A DNA stretch of 64,000 bases from Porticoccus sp950063125 (GTDB lineage Bacteria > Pseudomonadota > Gammaproteobacteria > Pseudomonadales > Porticoccaceae). The notes beneath the pieces were generated by a model. The model had not been told where the DNA came from. It searched no databases and was given only the letters and a program-made list of their open reading frames with translations. The stretch is from the NCBI RefSeq assembly GCF_963973895.1, contig NZ_CAXBBF010000003.1; one strand, 5' to 3'. A program made the translations under genes and the position numbers. Each line of letters begins with the position of its first letter. Positions within the stretch are counted from its first letter, which is position 1. Below are positions 35,879-44,880 of this stretch, in pieces.

Positions 35879-35928
35879 AATAGATACAGTGCGACAAACA
35901 AGACAATCACCTATTGTCCCTGTCGTCT

Positions 35929-35946
35929 GTGACAAATTTTAGACAA
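35929..35946 (-). promoter_or_regulatory. Candidate Pho box of ppk
   Basis: On the minus strand TTGTCTA-AAAT-TTGTCAC gives two 7-base units at an 11-bp period, like the PhoB consensus CTGTCAT-N4-CTGTCAT. Ten bases downstream lies GACAAT as a possible -10. Orientation is that of PhoB-activated promoters. Confidence 0.5.
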
Positions 35947-36057
35947 CCTGTAACAACGGCGGGATCTGTGCATCCCACAAGCGGTTGTTGGCGTTGGTAA
36001 AATGCATAGTCGCCGGGGTGTCACTGATGGCAGCGTTGAGGCGAACTAAGGAGTCCC

Positions 36058-37098
36058 ATGTACGATCTCGTTAAAGATTATTATGGCAGGGCATTGCAGG
36101 GTTCCGAGGATTTGCAGACGGATGCCTGCTGCACGGTTGACAGTGTTCCCGATGCCATCAAGCCGATCATGGCAAAAATACACCCGGAAGTGAGCGGCAA
36201 ATACTACGGCTGCGGCTTGATTGCCCCGGCGCTACTGAGCGGCCTCAGAATCCTGGATCTGGGCAGTGGCTCGGGGCAGGATTGCTATGTGCTCTCCGCA
36301 TTGGTGGGTGAGACCGGTGAAGTGGTGGGTGTGGATATGACGGACGAACAACTGGCTGTTGCCAGCCGGCATATCGAGTTTCACCGGGATGCCTTTGGCT
36401 TCAAAAAAGCCAATGTGCGTTTTCTCAAAGGCTACCTGGAAAACCTCGATGAGCTGGATCTGGCCGATGCAAGTTTTGACGTGATTGTCTCGAATTGCGT
36501 GATTAATCTGTCCCCCGACAAGCGAGCGGTTCTGGCCCAGGCACACCGGTTATTGAAGCCCGGTGGTGAATTGTATTTTTCCGATGTCTATGCCGATCGT
36601 CGGGTCCCTGTCGAGCTGTCAAATGACCCTGTACTCTATGGCGAATGTCTGGCCGGAGCGCTCTACTGGAATGACTTTCTGCACCTAGCCCGGCAGGTCG
36701 GCTTTGCCGATCCGAGACTGGTGGAGGATCGCCCCCTGAGCATTGGCAATCCTGACGTAGTGGCGAAAGTTGGCCCACTGCGTTTTTTCTCGGCAACCTA
36801 CCGGCTTTTCAAGCTGGAAAATCTCGAACCGGCCTGTGAAGACTACGGCCAGTCAGTGGTCTACAAGGGGACTATTCCGGGCTCAGAAAACCAGTTTTTG
36901 CTGGACTGCCATCACCGGATGGAAACGGGAAAAAACTTTCCGGTCTGCGGTAATAGTTACCGGATGTTGCGGGAGACCCGCTTTGCCGAGCACTTTGAAT
37001 TCCACGGCGACTTTCACTGTCATCGGGGTATCTTCAAAGGCTGTGGCATTGATTTGCCCTTCGGCAATGATCGCATTGAGTCGTCGGGTTGCTGTTGA
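36058..37098 (+). CDS. ArsM-like SAM-dependent methyltransferase
   Basis: The 346-residue class I methyltransferase has SAM motif LDLGSGSGQD (residues 66-75) and acidic VGVDMTDEQL near residue 91. Cysteines C24/C25, C52 (YYGCG), C147 (SNCVINL) and C197 (GECLAGAL) follow the spacing of arsenite methyltransferases, which bind As(III) through such thiols. A C-terminal region of about 100 residues carries further cysteines (CHCHRGIFKGC-like segment, ending SSGCC). No ars operon genes are adjacent. Arsenite methylation is likely but the substrate is inferred. Confidence 0.8.
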   Translation: MYDLVKDYYGRALQGSEDLQTDACCTVDSVPDAIKPIMAKIHPEVSGKYYGCGLIAPALLSGLRILDLGSGSGQDCYVLSALVGETGEVVGVDMTDEQLAVASRHIEFHRDAFGFKKANVRFLKGYLENLDELDLADASFDVIVSNCVINLSPDKRAVLAQAHRLLKPGGELYFSDVYADRRVPVELSNDPVLYGECLAGALYWNDFLHLARQVGFADPRLVEDRPLSIGNPDVVAKVGPLRFFSATYRLFKLENLEPACEDYGQSVVYKGTIPGSENQFLLDCHHRMETGKNFPVCGNSYRMLRETRFAEHFEFHGDFHCHRGIFKGCGIDLPFGNDRIESSGCC

Positions 37099-37108
37099 AA
37101 AGTTTCTG

Positions 37109-37131
37109 AAAAAACAGCGGATTATTCGCTG
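37109..37131 (-). terminator. Intrinsic terminator of hemW
   Basis: On the minus strand CAGCG, loop AATAATC, CGCTG, then six Ts. The stem starts inside the last codons of hemW, so the stop codon lies in the loop region. Confidence 0.6.
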
Positions 37132-38276
37132 AAATAGCATAGTACTGTGTTTAAAAACCGGTGGCCTTTTTTGGTCGTAATAATATGTGAAGGCGAATTT
37201 TCCAGCAAACCTGCGGCGATCAATCTTTCACAAACTGCATCGATTTTATTAAAAGAAATACCGGTTCTCTCTTCAAAATACGGTTTTTCAATGCCGTGGT
37301 TGAGACGCAGGGCATTCATCATGAATTCCAGTGCCAATTCGTTTTTGGGAATGTTTTTACAGCTGGCAATAAATGAATTTTCCCTGGCCAGATAATCCCC
37401 CGGGTTGCGTGTTTTTGCCGTGCGGATAATACGCTGCTCATCAGGCAGCGTGATCTTGCCGTGCGCCCCGGCACCAATACCCAGATAATCGCCAAACTCC
37501 CAATAATTTCTGTTGTGCAAAGCAAATTTTTTCTCGCGACAAAAAGCAGAGACTTCATATTGAAAATAGCCGTTATCCGCCAGTAACTGATGGCCGCTTT
37601 CCTGAATGGTGTCGAGCACATCCTCGGCGGGCAGGGTGGGTGGACGACGGTAAAACTCGGTGTTGGGTTCGATGGTCAGTTGATACCAGGAGATATGCGC
37701 TGGTGCGAGGTCAATGGCCTGTTGCAGATCGGCTATTGCCTCCTGCTCGGTTTGTGTCGGCAGACCGTGCATCAGGTCCAGATTGATATTGTCAAAACCG
37801 GCGGATCTGGCCATCGCAAGAGCGTCAAGGGCATTTTCTGCCGAGTGGATTCGGCCCAGCCTTGCCAGGTGGTGATCATCAAAGCTTTGAATGCCAATCG
37901 ACAGGCGGTTGACGCCGGCGTCGCGAAAACCATTGAATTTGGTTTGCTCAAAGGTACCGGGGTTCGCTTCCAGTGTGATTTCAATGGCGTCGTTAAAACG
38001 AAAGCGTCGCCGGGCCGCCTGAATAACCCTGCCGATACTCTCGGCGGAAAAAAGGCTTGGCGTCCCCCCGCCAAAAAAAATGGAGGACAGTTTTCTGCCC
38101 TGTGCATAGGGCAATTCCATCTCCAGCTCGCGAATCAGAGCCTGGATATATTGGTCCTCAGGCAAGTGTCCGTCGTTGGCGTGGGAGTTAAAGTCGCAGT
38201 AGGGGCACTTGCGGATACACCAGGGGATGTGGACGTAAAGTGACAGGGGAGGCAGGCTGAGAGGGATATCATGCAT
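37122..38276 (-). CDS. hemW: Radical SAM heme chaperone HemW
   Basis: The 384-residue radical SAM protein has the cluster motif C20-IRK-C24-PY-C27-D-F. The Phe after the last cysteine marks HemW rather than the oxidase HemN, which has CxC there. LHNRNYWEFGDYLGIGAGAHG (in parts near residues 245-265) is also family-typical. HemW binds heme and may deliver it to respiratory proteins. ATG 38276 removes 62 non-conserved residues. It is not beside rdgB or the yggS-proC cluster as in Pseudomonas. Confidence 0.93.
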   Translation of the reverse strand: MHDIPLSLPPLSLYVHIPWCIRKCPYCDFNSHANDGHLPEDQYIQALIRELEMELPYAQGRKLSSIFFGGGTPSLFSAESIGRVIQAARRRFRFNDAIEITLEANPGTFEQTKFNGFRDAGVNRLSIGIQSFDDHHLARLGRIHSAENALDALAMARSAGFDNINLDLMHGLPTQTEQEAIADLQQAIDLAPAHISWYQLTIEPNTEFYRRPPTLPAEDVLDTIQESGHQLLADNGYFQYEVSAFCREKKFALHNRNYWEFGDYLGIGAGAHGKITLPDEQRIIRTAKTRNPGDYLARENSFIASCKNIPKNELALEFMMNALRLNHGIEKPYFEERTGISFNKIDAVCERLIAAGLLENSPSHIITTKKGHRFLNTVLCYFSE

Positions 38277-38397
38277 GGCGCAGATCTTAGCATCTCGTCC
38301 GCGGAGGCGGTTTATTTTTCTGTGTTGATGCCCGCCATCAACCGGTTCAGGTGTCATTGCTCCCGGCAACCAGGGGTTGCCGTCCTGCCAGGCGGGG

Positions 38398-39432
38398 TTA
38401 CCAGGAATAGGAAATGGATAGGGAGCCGTACTGATGGGTATTGCGCTGCTGTTCAAATTCACGGGTGCGGAACACTTTTGCGTAGGAGACCTTCCAGCCG
38501 GCCACTAGAAAACTGAAGCCCACGGCGGCATCCCCCACCACTGGCCGACGATGGACTCGATGGCTGTCTTCAAAGGTATTGCCGTCGAGAAAAATATCCC
38601 TTGCCACCACCCGGGTATCAAAGGACACAAAGGCATGCAAACCACAGATGGGCAGACGGCAATGGCGTCTATCGCCTCGCCCCGGCGCACTGTTATCACC
38701 TCCGGGCCGCAGGGCTGCGGTGCCGAAATCCTCGGGTAACTGCCAGCCAATCCGGTACTCGGCACCAAAATTCAGGTAGGTGGCCACATTGCCGAGGCTG
38801 CCGCCCCCGTGAACAATGGCGTCCTGCTGGGGCCACTGTTCGGTTAGTTTATAGCGCCGTTTGTGTTCATAGACCAACTGTAGTCCAAGCTCGTTTTCCA
38901 GCTGGTGATCCCAGCCCTGAAATTTATCGATATTGCGAATCTCATGAATCAGATCCTGCGTATCTTCTGCAAGGGATGCGGGGCCCACCATGCCCACGTT
39001 GAGTTCAAGGGTATCCAATTGTTCCCGGTCGCGGATATGGTAGGCGAACCCGAGATAGAGGTATCCGGCATAGGGCCGGTCATCTTCAATGAGCGTGGAG
39101 ATGTCTTTTTCACCCGGGGTAAAGATCAGTTGCCCGGCACTGATCACCAGATTGCGCTGCAGGGTCTCCGCATCCTTCAGGCTGTGAAAAAACCGCAGTC
39201 GATGGTTTGCCGCCCGGACCCAATCGGGCAGATCGGGATATTTAAGATAGGAACTGAGATCCTGTGACACACAGGAGAAGCGGATACCGTTGGTGTAGTG
39301 TTGATCTGTTTCACCAAACAGGTCATTTTCGAGATAGAGATTGACGGTACTGCAAAAGCGTTCGTCCTCCCCCTCGGCACCGAGGCCAACGGTGGGAAAG
39401 AGCACAACAAACAGTATTAGCAGGCGTTTCAT
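38398..39432 (-). CDS. Lipid A deacylase LpxR family protein (DUF2219)
   Basis: Outer-membrane beta-barrel that, in Salmonella LpxR, removes the 3'-acyloxyacyl group of lipid A. The 344-residue protein has a signal peptide (about 1-18), the ENDLF motif (E35-N36-D37) with YTNG near residue 46, and DDRPYAGYLYLGF near residue 116, all family signatures. It ends in aromatic residues (SISYSW) like other barrels. It is divergent from the MFS-acyltransferase fusion. Activity is inferred from the family. Confidence 0.88.
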   Translation of the reverse strand: MKRLLILFVVLFPTVGLGAEGEDERFCSTVNLYLENDLFGETDQHYTNGIRFSCVSQDLSSYLKYPDLPDWVRAANHRLRFFHSLKDAETLQRNLVISAGQLIFTPGEKDISTLIEDDRPYAGYLYLGFAYHIRDREQLDTLELNVGMVGPASLAEDTQDLIHEIRNIDKFQGWDHQLENELGLQLVYEHKRRYKLTEQWPQQDAIVHGGGSLGNVATYLNFGAEYRIGWQLPEDFGTAALRPGGDNSAPGRGDRRHCRLPICGLHAFVSFDTRVVARDIFLDGNTFEDSHRVHRRPVVGDAAVGFSFLVAGWKVSYAKVFRTREFEQQRNTHQYGSLSISYSW

Positions 39433-39551
39433 GGTAATTCCGAGAGAGGTTGGGGTTGATTATGTGCTCTGGTGGGGCAATCGGGCAACGTTATTGAATA
39501 ACACCGGCCGCAACGGCAAGATGACAGCCTGTTGGATAAAAGGATGCGTGG

Positions 39552-41429
39552 GTGAGTAACAGCCGCAGTGAACTGATGAAAGCCCGGCGATTTCTGCCAC
39601 TTTTTCTGACCCAGTTTTTTGGGGCCCTTAACGATAATCTGTTTAAAAATGCGCTCCTGGTGATGATCGTCAGTGCCAGTATCGCCGGGGCTACCAACGT
39701 TAACACCGTCGTCAATCTGGCGGCGGGCCTGTTTATTCTGCCCTTTTTCCTGTTTTCTGCCCTCGCCGGCCAATTGGCTGACAAGCACGAGAAATCACTT
39801 ATTATCCGGCGTATCAAGCTGGCTGAAATACTGATCATGCTGCTTGGTGCCGCAGCTTTCTGGTTCGGGACGCTCTGGCTACTGCTGGCAGTGTTGTTTC
39901 TGATGGGCGCGCAATCAGCGTTTTTTGGGCCGGTAAAGTATGCCATTTTACCCCAGCACCTCGGTGAGGACGAATTGCTGGCAGGCAACGCCCGGGTGGG
40001 TATGGGAACCTTTGTGGCGATTCTGGTTGGCACCATTGCCGGCAGTTTGCTGGGCGGAACGGCCAGTGCGCACTGGTTGGTGGGTGCGGTTGTAATCTGT
40101 GTGGCCGTGACGGGGTGGTACAGCAGTCGGCAAATTCCCCTGGCTGAAGCCCGTGCCCCCTCGCTCAGGATTGACTGGAATACACCCAGGATCAGCTGGC
40201 AGCTGATCAGGCTGGCCACTGGGAAGCGATCTGTGTTTCTGGCGATTCTGGGTATCTCCTGGTTCTGGATGCTGGGGGCCAGTTATTTGACCCAGATGCC
40301 CAATTTCACCATCACTGTGTTGCGGGGTACGCCGGGGGTTATTGCCCTGATACTCTCGGCCTTTACCGTTGGTGTGGCTGTGGGGGCAATGTTCTGTGGA
40401 CGATTGAGTGGTGCCCGGGTAGAGATTGGTCTGGTGCCGCTGGGCGCCATCGGCCTCAGCCTGTTTGGCATCGATCTGTATTTTGCCGCCATCGGCTACG
40501 TCGCTGAGAGCCCTGTTGATGTCCCCGGTTTTATCCTCCGTATCGACGGATTGCGCGTGTTGCTTGATATAGCACTGCTCGGGCTCTTTGGCGGTCTGTA
40601 TATCGTGCCACTCTACGCCATGGTGCAGGCGCGTACCGATTCGCAGCTGCGCGCTAGAATTATCGGTAGCAACAATATTCTCAACGCATTTTTTATGGTG
40701 CTGGCCAGCGTATTGGGCATTGTGTTTCTCGGCGTGGCAGGTTTCCGCATTGAGGAATTGTTTCTGGTGCTGGCACTGATGAATGTTGCCGTTGCGGTGT
40801 TTATTTTTCTGCAGGTGCCCGAGTTCACCATGCGCTTTCTGGTGTGGTTGGCAGGTCACAGCCTTTACCGGGTGAGACATAGAGGTCTGGAGCTGATACC
40901 ACTGAAAGGCCCCGCCATTCTGGTCTGCAATCATGTCAGTTATGTGGATGCGCTGTTGCTGGCCGGTGCGGTGCGGCGACCGGTTCGCTTCATTATGTAT
41001 AAACCGATTTACGAGTTACCGGTACTGAATTTTATTTTTCGCACCGGCGGTGCCATTCCGATTTGTTCGAAGAGTCAGGATCCGGAGGCCTATCAACGGG
41101 CTATGGAGACGATTGATGAGGCATTGAAAAAAGGTCAGTTGCTCTGCCTTTTTCCGGAGGGGAAGCTCACTGCGGACGGCGAGATCGATACCTTCAAAAA
41201 TGGCCTTGAGCGAATACTGGCTCGCAATCCGGTACCGGTGGTGCCGATGGCGTTACAGGGCCTATGGAAGAGTTTTTTCAGTCGCAGTCACGGTGGTGCA
41301 TTCAGAACGCCGTTTCGACCGGGCTGGCGGCAGGTGGCGGTGGTTGCGGGTACCCCGATACCGCCAGAAAGTGCTTCAGCCGGCCGGTTGCAGGCCGAAG
41401 TTACCGCATTGCGTGGTGAAAACAAATAA
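39552..41429 (+). CDS. MFS transporter fused to 1-acylglycerol-3-phosphate acyltransferase domain
   Basis: The 625-residue protein has an LplT-like MFS domain of about twelve helices (1-420) with start FFGALNDNLFKNAL, then a cytoplasmic PlsC acyltransferase domain (about 430-620) with N460-H461-x4-D466 and FPEG near residue 535. This resembles the LplT-Aas lysophospholipid flippase/acyltransferase system without the acyl-ACP synthetase part. I infer re-acylation of flipped lysophospholipid. GTG 39552 has AAGGA 8 bp upstream; ATG 39576 is an alternative. Confidence 0.9.
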   Translation: MSNSRSELMKARRFLPLFLTQFFGALNDNLFKNALLVMIVSASIAGATNVNTVVNLAAGLFILPFFLFSALAGQLADKHEKSLIIRRIKLAEILIMLLGAAAFWFGTLWLLLAVLFLMGAQSAFFGPVKYAILPQHLGEDELLAGNARVGMGTFVAILVGTIAGSLLGGTASAHWLVGAVVICVAVTGWYSSRQIPLAEARAPSLRIDWNTPRISWQLIRLATGKRSVFLAILGISWFWMLGASYLTQMPNFTITVLRGTPGVIALILSAFTVGVAVGAMFCGRLSGARVEIGLVPLGAIGLSLFGIDLYFAAIGYVAESPVDVPGFILRIDGLRVLLDIALLGLFGGLYIVPLYAMVQARTDSQLRARIIGSNNILNAFFMVLASVLGIVFLGVAGFRIEELFLVLALMNVAVAVFIFLQVPEFTMRFLVWLAGHSLYRVRHRGLELIPLKGPAILVCNHVSYVDALLLAGAVRRPVRFIMYKPIYELPVLNFIFRTGGAIPICSKSQDPEAYQRAMETIDEALKKGQLLCLFPEGKLTADGEIDTFKNGLERILARNPVPVVPMALQGLWKSFFSRSHGGAFRTPFRPGWRQVAVVAGTPIPPESASAGRLQAEVTALRGENK

Positions 41430-41487
41430 CCATGGCTACCGGCTGCGATCCGGTGGACAGCAAACCCAACAGGGGCAGGGAACAGAT

Positions 41488-42756
41488 ATGGGAAAGTTAA
41501 AATTACACTGGCAGATGTTGATTGCGATTCTTGCTGCGGTCGTCATCGGACTCCTGTTCGATGTAAAAACCACCCTGCTGGGTGTGAGCATCTACAGTAT
41601 CTTTGACTTTATCGGGATGCTGTTTCTCAACGCGCTGAAGATGCTCATTGTGCCGTTGGTGATGTCCTCAATCATCGTGGGTATCGCCGGTCTGGGTGGG
41701 AGCGATAATCTTGGACGCCTTGGTGCCAAGACTATTGGTTTCTACCTTTGTAGCAGCCTGCTGGCCATTCTGGTTGGTCTGTTGCTGGTCAATCTCCTGT
41801 CCCCCGGTGTTGTTGACGGTGAGGCAGCGGGTAGCCGGCTCAATCTCAGCGAACCGGAGGCGGTTTCTTCCCAGTTGGCGGCTGTTGAGGGCCGGGGTGT
41901 CGGTGATATCACCGGGGTGTTTCTGCGGATGGTGCCGCCCAATATCGTCAAGGCTGCGGCGGATGGCCAGATGCTGGGGCTGATTTTTTTCAGCCTGTTG
42001 TTCGGTGTGTTCATGACGCGTATCAGCAAGGAACCCGCGCAGACCCTGTTGGGTTTCTGGACGGGTGTTTACGAGACCATGATGGAAATTACTCTGTTCA
42101 TCATGAAATTTGCCCCACTGGGGGTGTTGGGATTGGTGGCCAAAACCATTCTGGCTACCGGGTTTGATGCCTTCCAGCCCTTGATGATGTTTTTTGTTAC
42201 GGTTGTGCTGGCATTGGCGATTCATACTTTTGTGACCCTGGCGCTGGTGCTCCGACTCGCCGGTTTGAATCCGTTAAAGCATTACCGGGCCATGCTGCCG
42301 GCCATGCTCACCGCCTTTTCAACGGCTTCTTCATCCGGCACTTTGCCGGTGACGATTGAATGTGTGGAAAAAAATGCCGGGGTATCCAACCGCACCAGTG
42401 CCTTTGTGCTGCCACTGGGTGCCACCATCAATATGGATGGTACGGCGCTCTACGAGTGCGTCGCCGCTATCTTTATCGCCCAGGCCTATGGTCTGGAGCT
42501 CAGTTTTGTCACCCAGTTTACGATTGTGCTGGTGGCGTTGCTGACATCGATTGGGGTGGCGGGGATTCCGTCGGCCAGCCTGGTGGCGATTACGGTAATT
42601 CTCGGGGTCATTGGCCTGCCGCTGGAAGCGATCGGCATGTTGCTGGTGACCGACCGTATTCTGGATATGTTGCGAACGTCAGTGAACGTTTTCAGTGATT
42701 CCTGTGGGGCGGTGGTCATTGCCAGAAGTGAGGGTGAGCAGGGTCTGCTCGTTTGA
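41488..42756 (+). CDS. Dicarboxylate/amino acid:cation symporter (DAACS family)
   Basis: The 422-residue membrane protein takes up C4-dicarboxylates or acidic amino acids with sodium or protons. Family motifs are SSSGTLPVTIECVEKN near residue 278 and LPLGATINMDGTALYE near residue 304. ATG 41488 is chosen; the open frame from 41200 overlaps the preceding gene in another frame and is not family-like. Substrate (glutamate, aspartate or dicarboxylate) cannot be decided. Confidence 0.93.
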   Translation: MGKLKLHWQMLIAILAAVVIGLLFDVKTTLLGVSIYSIFDFIGMLFLNALKMLIVPLVMSSIIVGIAGLGGSDNLGRLGAKTIGFYLCSSLLAILVGLLLVNLLSPGVVDGEAAGSRLNLSEPEAVSSQLAAVEGRGVGDITGVFLRMVPPNIVKAAADGQMLGLIFFSLLFGVFMTRISKEPAQTLLGFWTGVYETMMEITLFIMKFAPLGVLGLVAKTILATGFDAFQPLMMFFVTVVLALAIHTFVTLALVLRLAGLNPLKHYRAMLPAMLTAFSTASSSGTLPVTIECVEKNAGVSNRTSAFVLPLGATINMDGTALYECVAAIFIAQAYGLELSFVTQFTIVLVALLTSIGVAGIPSASLVAITVILGVIGLPLEAIGMLLVTDRILDMLRTSVNVFSDSCGAVVIARSEGEQGLLV

Positions 42757-42762
42757 TCAAAG

Positions 42763-42781
42763 CCCGGCACAGGCAGCCGGG
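42763..42781. terminator. Hairpin between the symporter and pit genes
   Basis: CCCGGC, loop ACAGGCA, GCCGGG lies 7 bp after the symporter stop, in the gap between convergent genes. Only ATTT follows, so it is a weak terminator candidate. Confidence 0.4.
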
Positions 42782-42797
42782 ATTTCGGCTTTGCCCG

Positions 42798-44072
42798 CTA
42801 GCTGAAGATGCCCTTGATCACATAGAAAAACAGAATAGCCAATCCGGCCCCGGCGGGTAGGGTCACCAACCAGGACATAAAAATCGTGCCGACCACGCGC
42901 AGATTGAGGGCTGCAATGCCCCGCGCCAACCCGACACCCAGAACGGCACCGACCAACGTGTGCGTCGTGGAGATTGGCAGGCCAGTGCCCGATGCCAGTA
43001 CCACGGTTGCCGCCGCGCCCAATTCGGCGGCAAAACCCCGGCTCGGGGTCAACTCGGTAATTTTTTTCCCCACGGTGCCCATGACTTTGAAACCATAGGT
43101 TGCCAGCCCCAATATGATGCCAATTCCGCCAAGTAACAGAATCCAGCGCGGCATTACAGCTTGTGCCTCAACAGCCCCCGAGTTGATCACGCTGACGACG
43201 GCTGCCAGTGGACCGACCGCATTGGCGACATCGTTGGAGCCATGGGCAAATGCCATGGCACAAGCGGTGAAGATCATCAGCACGGCAAAAACCCGTTCCA
43301 CGCTGGCAAAGCGGTTGTTTTTCTCCGCTGCTTCATCCCGTTTAACCCGGTGCAGTAGCAGAGTTCCCAGGGCCATGACCAGCAGGCCAATCACAATGGC
43401 AATCAGCGTGCATTGGCCGAAAGAGAGGCTGAGGCCCATGTCCCGGAAAACATATTTGACCCCTTTAAGCATGGTGACCATGGCAATCAGGAAACCGACG
43501 GCAAACATATAAAAGGGGATAATTTTCTTGGCCCGCATGAACGGGTCGTCTTGGGTCAGGATCAGCTTCTGTACACTGCGAAACAGCATGTAAGAGAGAG
43601 CCCCCGCCAGTAATGGTGAGACGACCCAGCTGGCGACGATGTTGCCCACCTTGCCCCAATTGACCGAGTCCACAGAAATTCCCACTGCCGCAAAGCCGAC
43701 AATGGCACCGACGATGGAATGCGTGGTTGAGACCGGCCAGCCCATGATACTGGCCAACATCAGCCAGGTTCCAGCAGCCAGCAACGCCGACATCATTCCG
43801 AAGACCAGAAGTTCCGGTGAGTTGGCCAGTACCGATGGATCAATGATGCCTTTGCGTATGGTGTCAGTGACTGCACCGCCCGCCAGGTAGGCACCGGCAA
43901 ACTCAAAGACCATGGCGATGAGTATGGCCTGTTTGACGGTCAGTGCCCTGGAGCCCACCGAGGTCCCCATGGCGTTGGCCACATCGTTGGCGCCCACTCC
44001 CCAAGCCATGAATACGCCAAATATACAGGCGAGGATAATCAACAACTGGCCGTGTTCAGCAAGTAGTGCCAT
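42798..44072 (-). CDS. pit: Inorganic phosphate transporter (PiT family)
   Basis: Low-affinity phosphate transporter of 424 residues with ten or more helices. The two family signatures are present: GANDVANAMGTSVGSRALT near residue 27 and GSNDVANAVGPLAAV near residue 276. It follows the DUF47 gene by 29 bp on the same strand, the usual DUF47-pit operon. Control by PhoB is suggested by the site upstream of DUF47. Confidence 0.95.
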   Translation of the reverse strand: MALLAEHGQLLIILACIFGVFMAWGVGANDVANAMGTSVGSRALTVKQAILIAMVFEFAGAYLAGGAVTDTIRKGIIDPSVLANSPELLVFGMMSALLAAGTWLMLASIMGWPVSTTHSIVGAIVGFAAVGISVDSVNWGKVGNIVASWVVSPLLAGALSYMLFRSVQKLILTQDDPFMRAKKIIPFYMFAVGFLIAMVTMLKGVKYVFRDMGLSLSFGQCTLIAIVIGLLVMALGTLLLHRVKRDEAAEKNNRFASVERVFAVLMIFTACAMAFAHGSNDVANAVGPLAAVVSVINSGAVEAQAVMPRWILLLGGIGIILGLATYGFKVMGTVGKKITELTPSRGFAAELGAAATVVLASGTGLPISTTHTLVGAVLGVGLARGIAALNLRVVGTIFMSWLVTLPAGAGLAILFFYVIKGIFS

Positions 44073-44101
44073 TGGTTTGAATTCCCGTTTACTGGTTGCG
44101 G

Positions 44102-44782
44102 TTACCGGGCGAGAAGCAGCTGTAATTTGCCGCCCACACTCTGCGACAGATCGGCAACTTCACCAATGATGTCGATGACCTGATAAAGAAATATCGCATT
44201 GATAGGAGGTAAGTCGGTTTCCAGCTTGAACAGGTGATGCCGGATAGCCTGTTCGAGGTGATCGCTTCTGTCTTCCAGCTTGTCCAGGTGGCGGATCAAG
44301 TTTTCCACAAAATCTACCTCTTTACCGCTGAAGCCTACTTCCAGCAGTTCATCCAGTTCATTGATCGCGATGTGTGCCTGGCGGCAGGCTTCGATTGCCG
44401 ATCCGACAAACTCGCTCATCTTTTCCTGCAGGGGCGCCGGGATCACCATTTTTCGGCCAAGCATCAGACCGGCGATATCCTTGGAGCGATTGGCAATGCG
44501 ATCCTGCTGGCTGAGCATGTTGAGCAGATCGGAACGATCCATTGGCATAAACAGGCTTTTAGGTAGATGCAGGCGCAATTCGCGCTTCATAACATCGGCC
44601 TGGTGTTCCAGGTCTGACATCTCGTCGAATACCTTGTCGGCCTGTTGCCAGTCTTCTGTTATGGCTGCGGCCAGGAAATCGGCGAGTTTCTCGGTACAGG
44701 AAACCACCACTGTCATATGGGCTTGCAGAGGGCTGATGGGGGACTTGCCAAAGAGGTTGGAGAGAGGATTGCTGAAAACCAT
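44102..44782 (-). CDS. DUF47 family (PhoU-like) protein, Pit accessory
   Basis: A 226-residue, nearly all-helical protein of the TIGR00153/DUF47 family, related in fold to PhoU. Such genes pair with pit, and in Sinorhizobium the orfA-pit pair is under PhoB control. GAGG lies 7 bp before the ATG. It is the first gene of the operon and probably modulates the transporter; the mechanism is not known. Confidence 0.92.
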   Translation of the reverse strand: MVFSNPLSNLFGKSPISPLQAHMTVVVSCTEKLADFLAAAITEDWQQADKVFDEMSDLEHQADVMKRELRLHLPKSLFMPMDRSDLLNMLSQQDRIANRSKDIAGLMLGRKMVIPAPLQEKMSEFVGSAIEACRQAHIAINELDELLEVGFSGKEVDFVENLIRHLDKLEDRSDHLEQAIRHHLFKLETDLPPINAIFLYQVIDIIGEVADLSQSVGGKLQLLLAR

Positions 44783-44822
44783 GGGATGTCCTCTGTTCGT
44801 TGTAGGGCGCGAGTATAAGAAT

Positions 44823-44844
44823 CTGTCACATAAATGTCACATTT
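44823..44844. promoter_or_regulatory. Candidate Pho box upstream of DUF47-pit (inverted)
   Basis: CTGTCAC-ATAA-ATGTCAC-ATTT is a very good Pho-box match on the plus strand, while the operon is on the minus strand. A TATACT -10 candidate for the operon lies at 44812-44817, so the box covers the -35 position. This arrangement would suit repression by PhoB. Confidence 0.55.
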
Positions 44845-44880
44845 TTGCTCAAGTAAAATCACGAATGATTCAGTATGCAC

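Noticed and set aside
41200..41487. N-terminal extension of the symporter from 41200
   Set aside because: It overlaps the acyltransferase end in another frame and reads as Arg/Trp-rich, non-family sequence; ATG 41488 starts the conserved protein.
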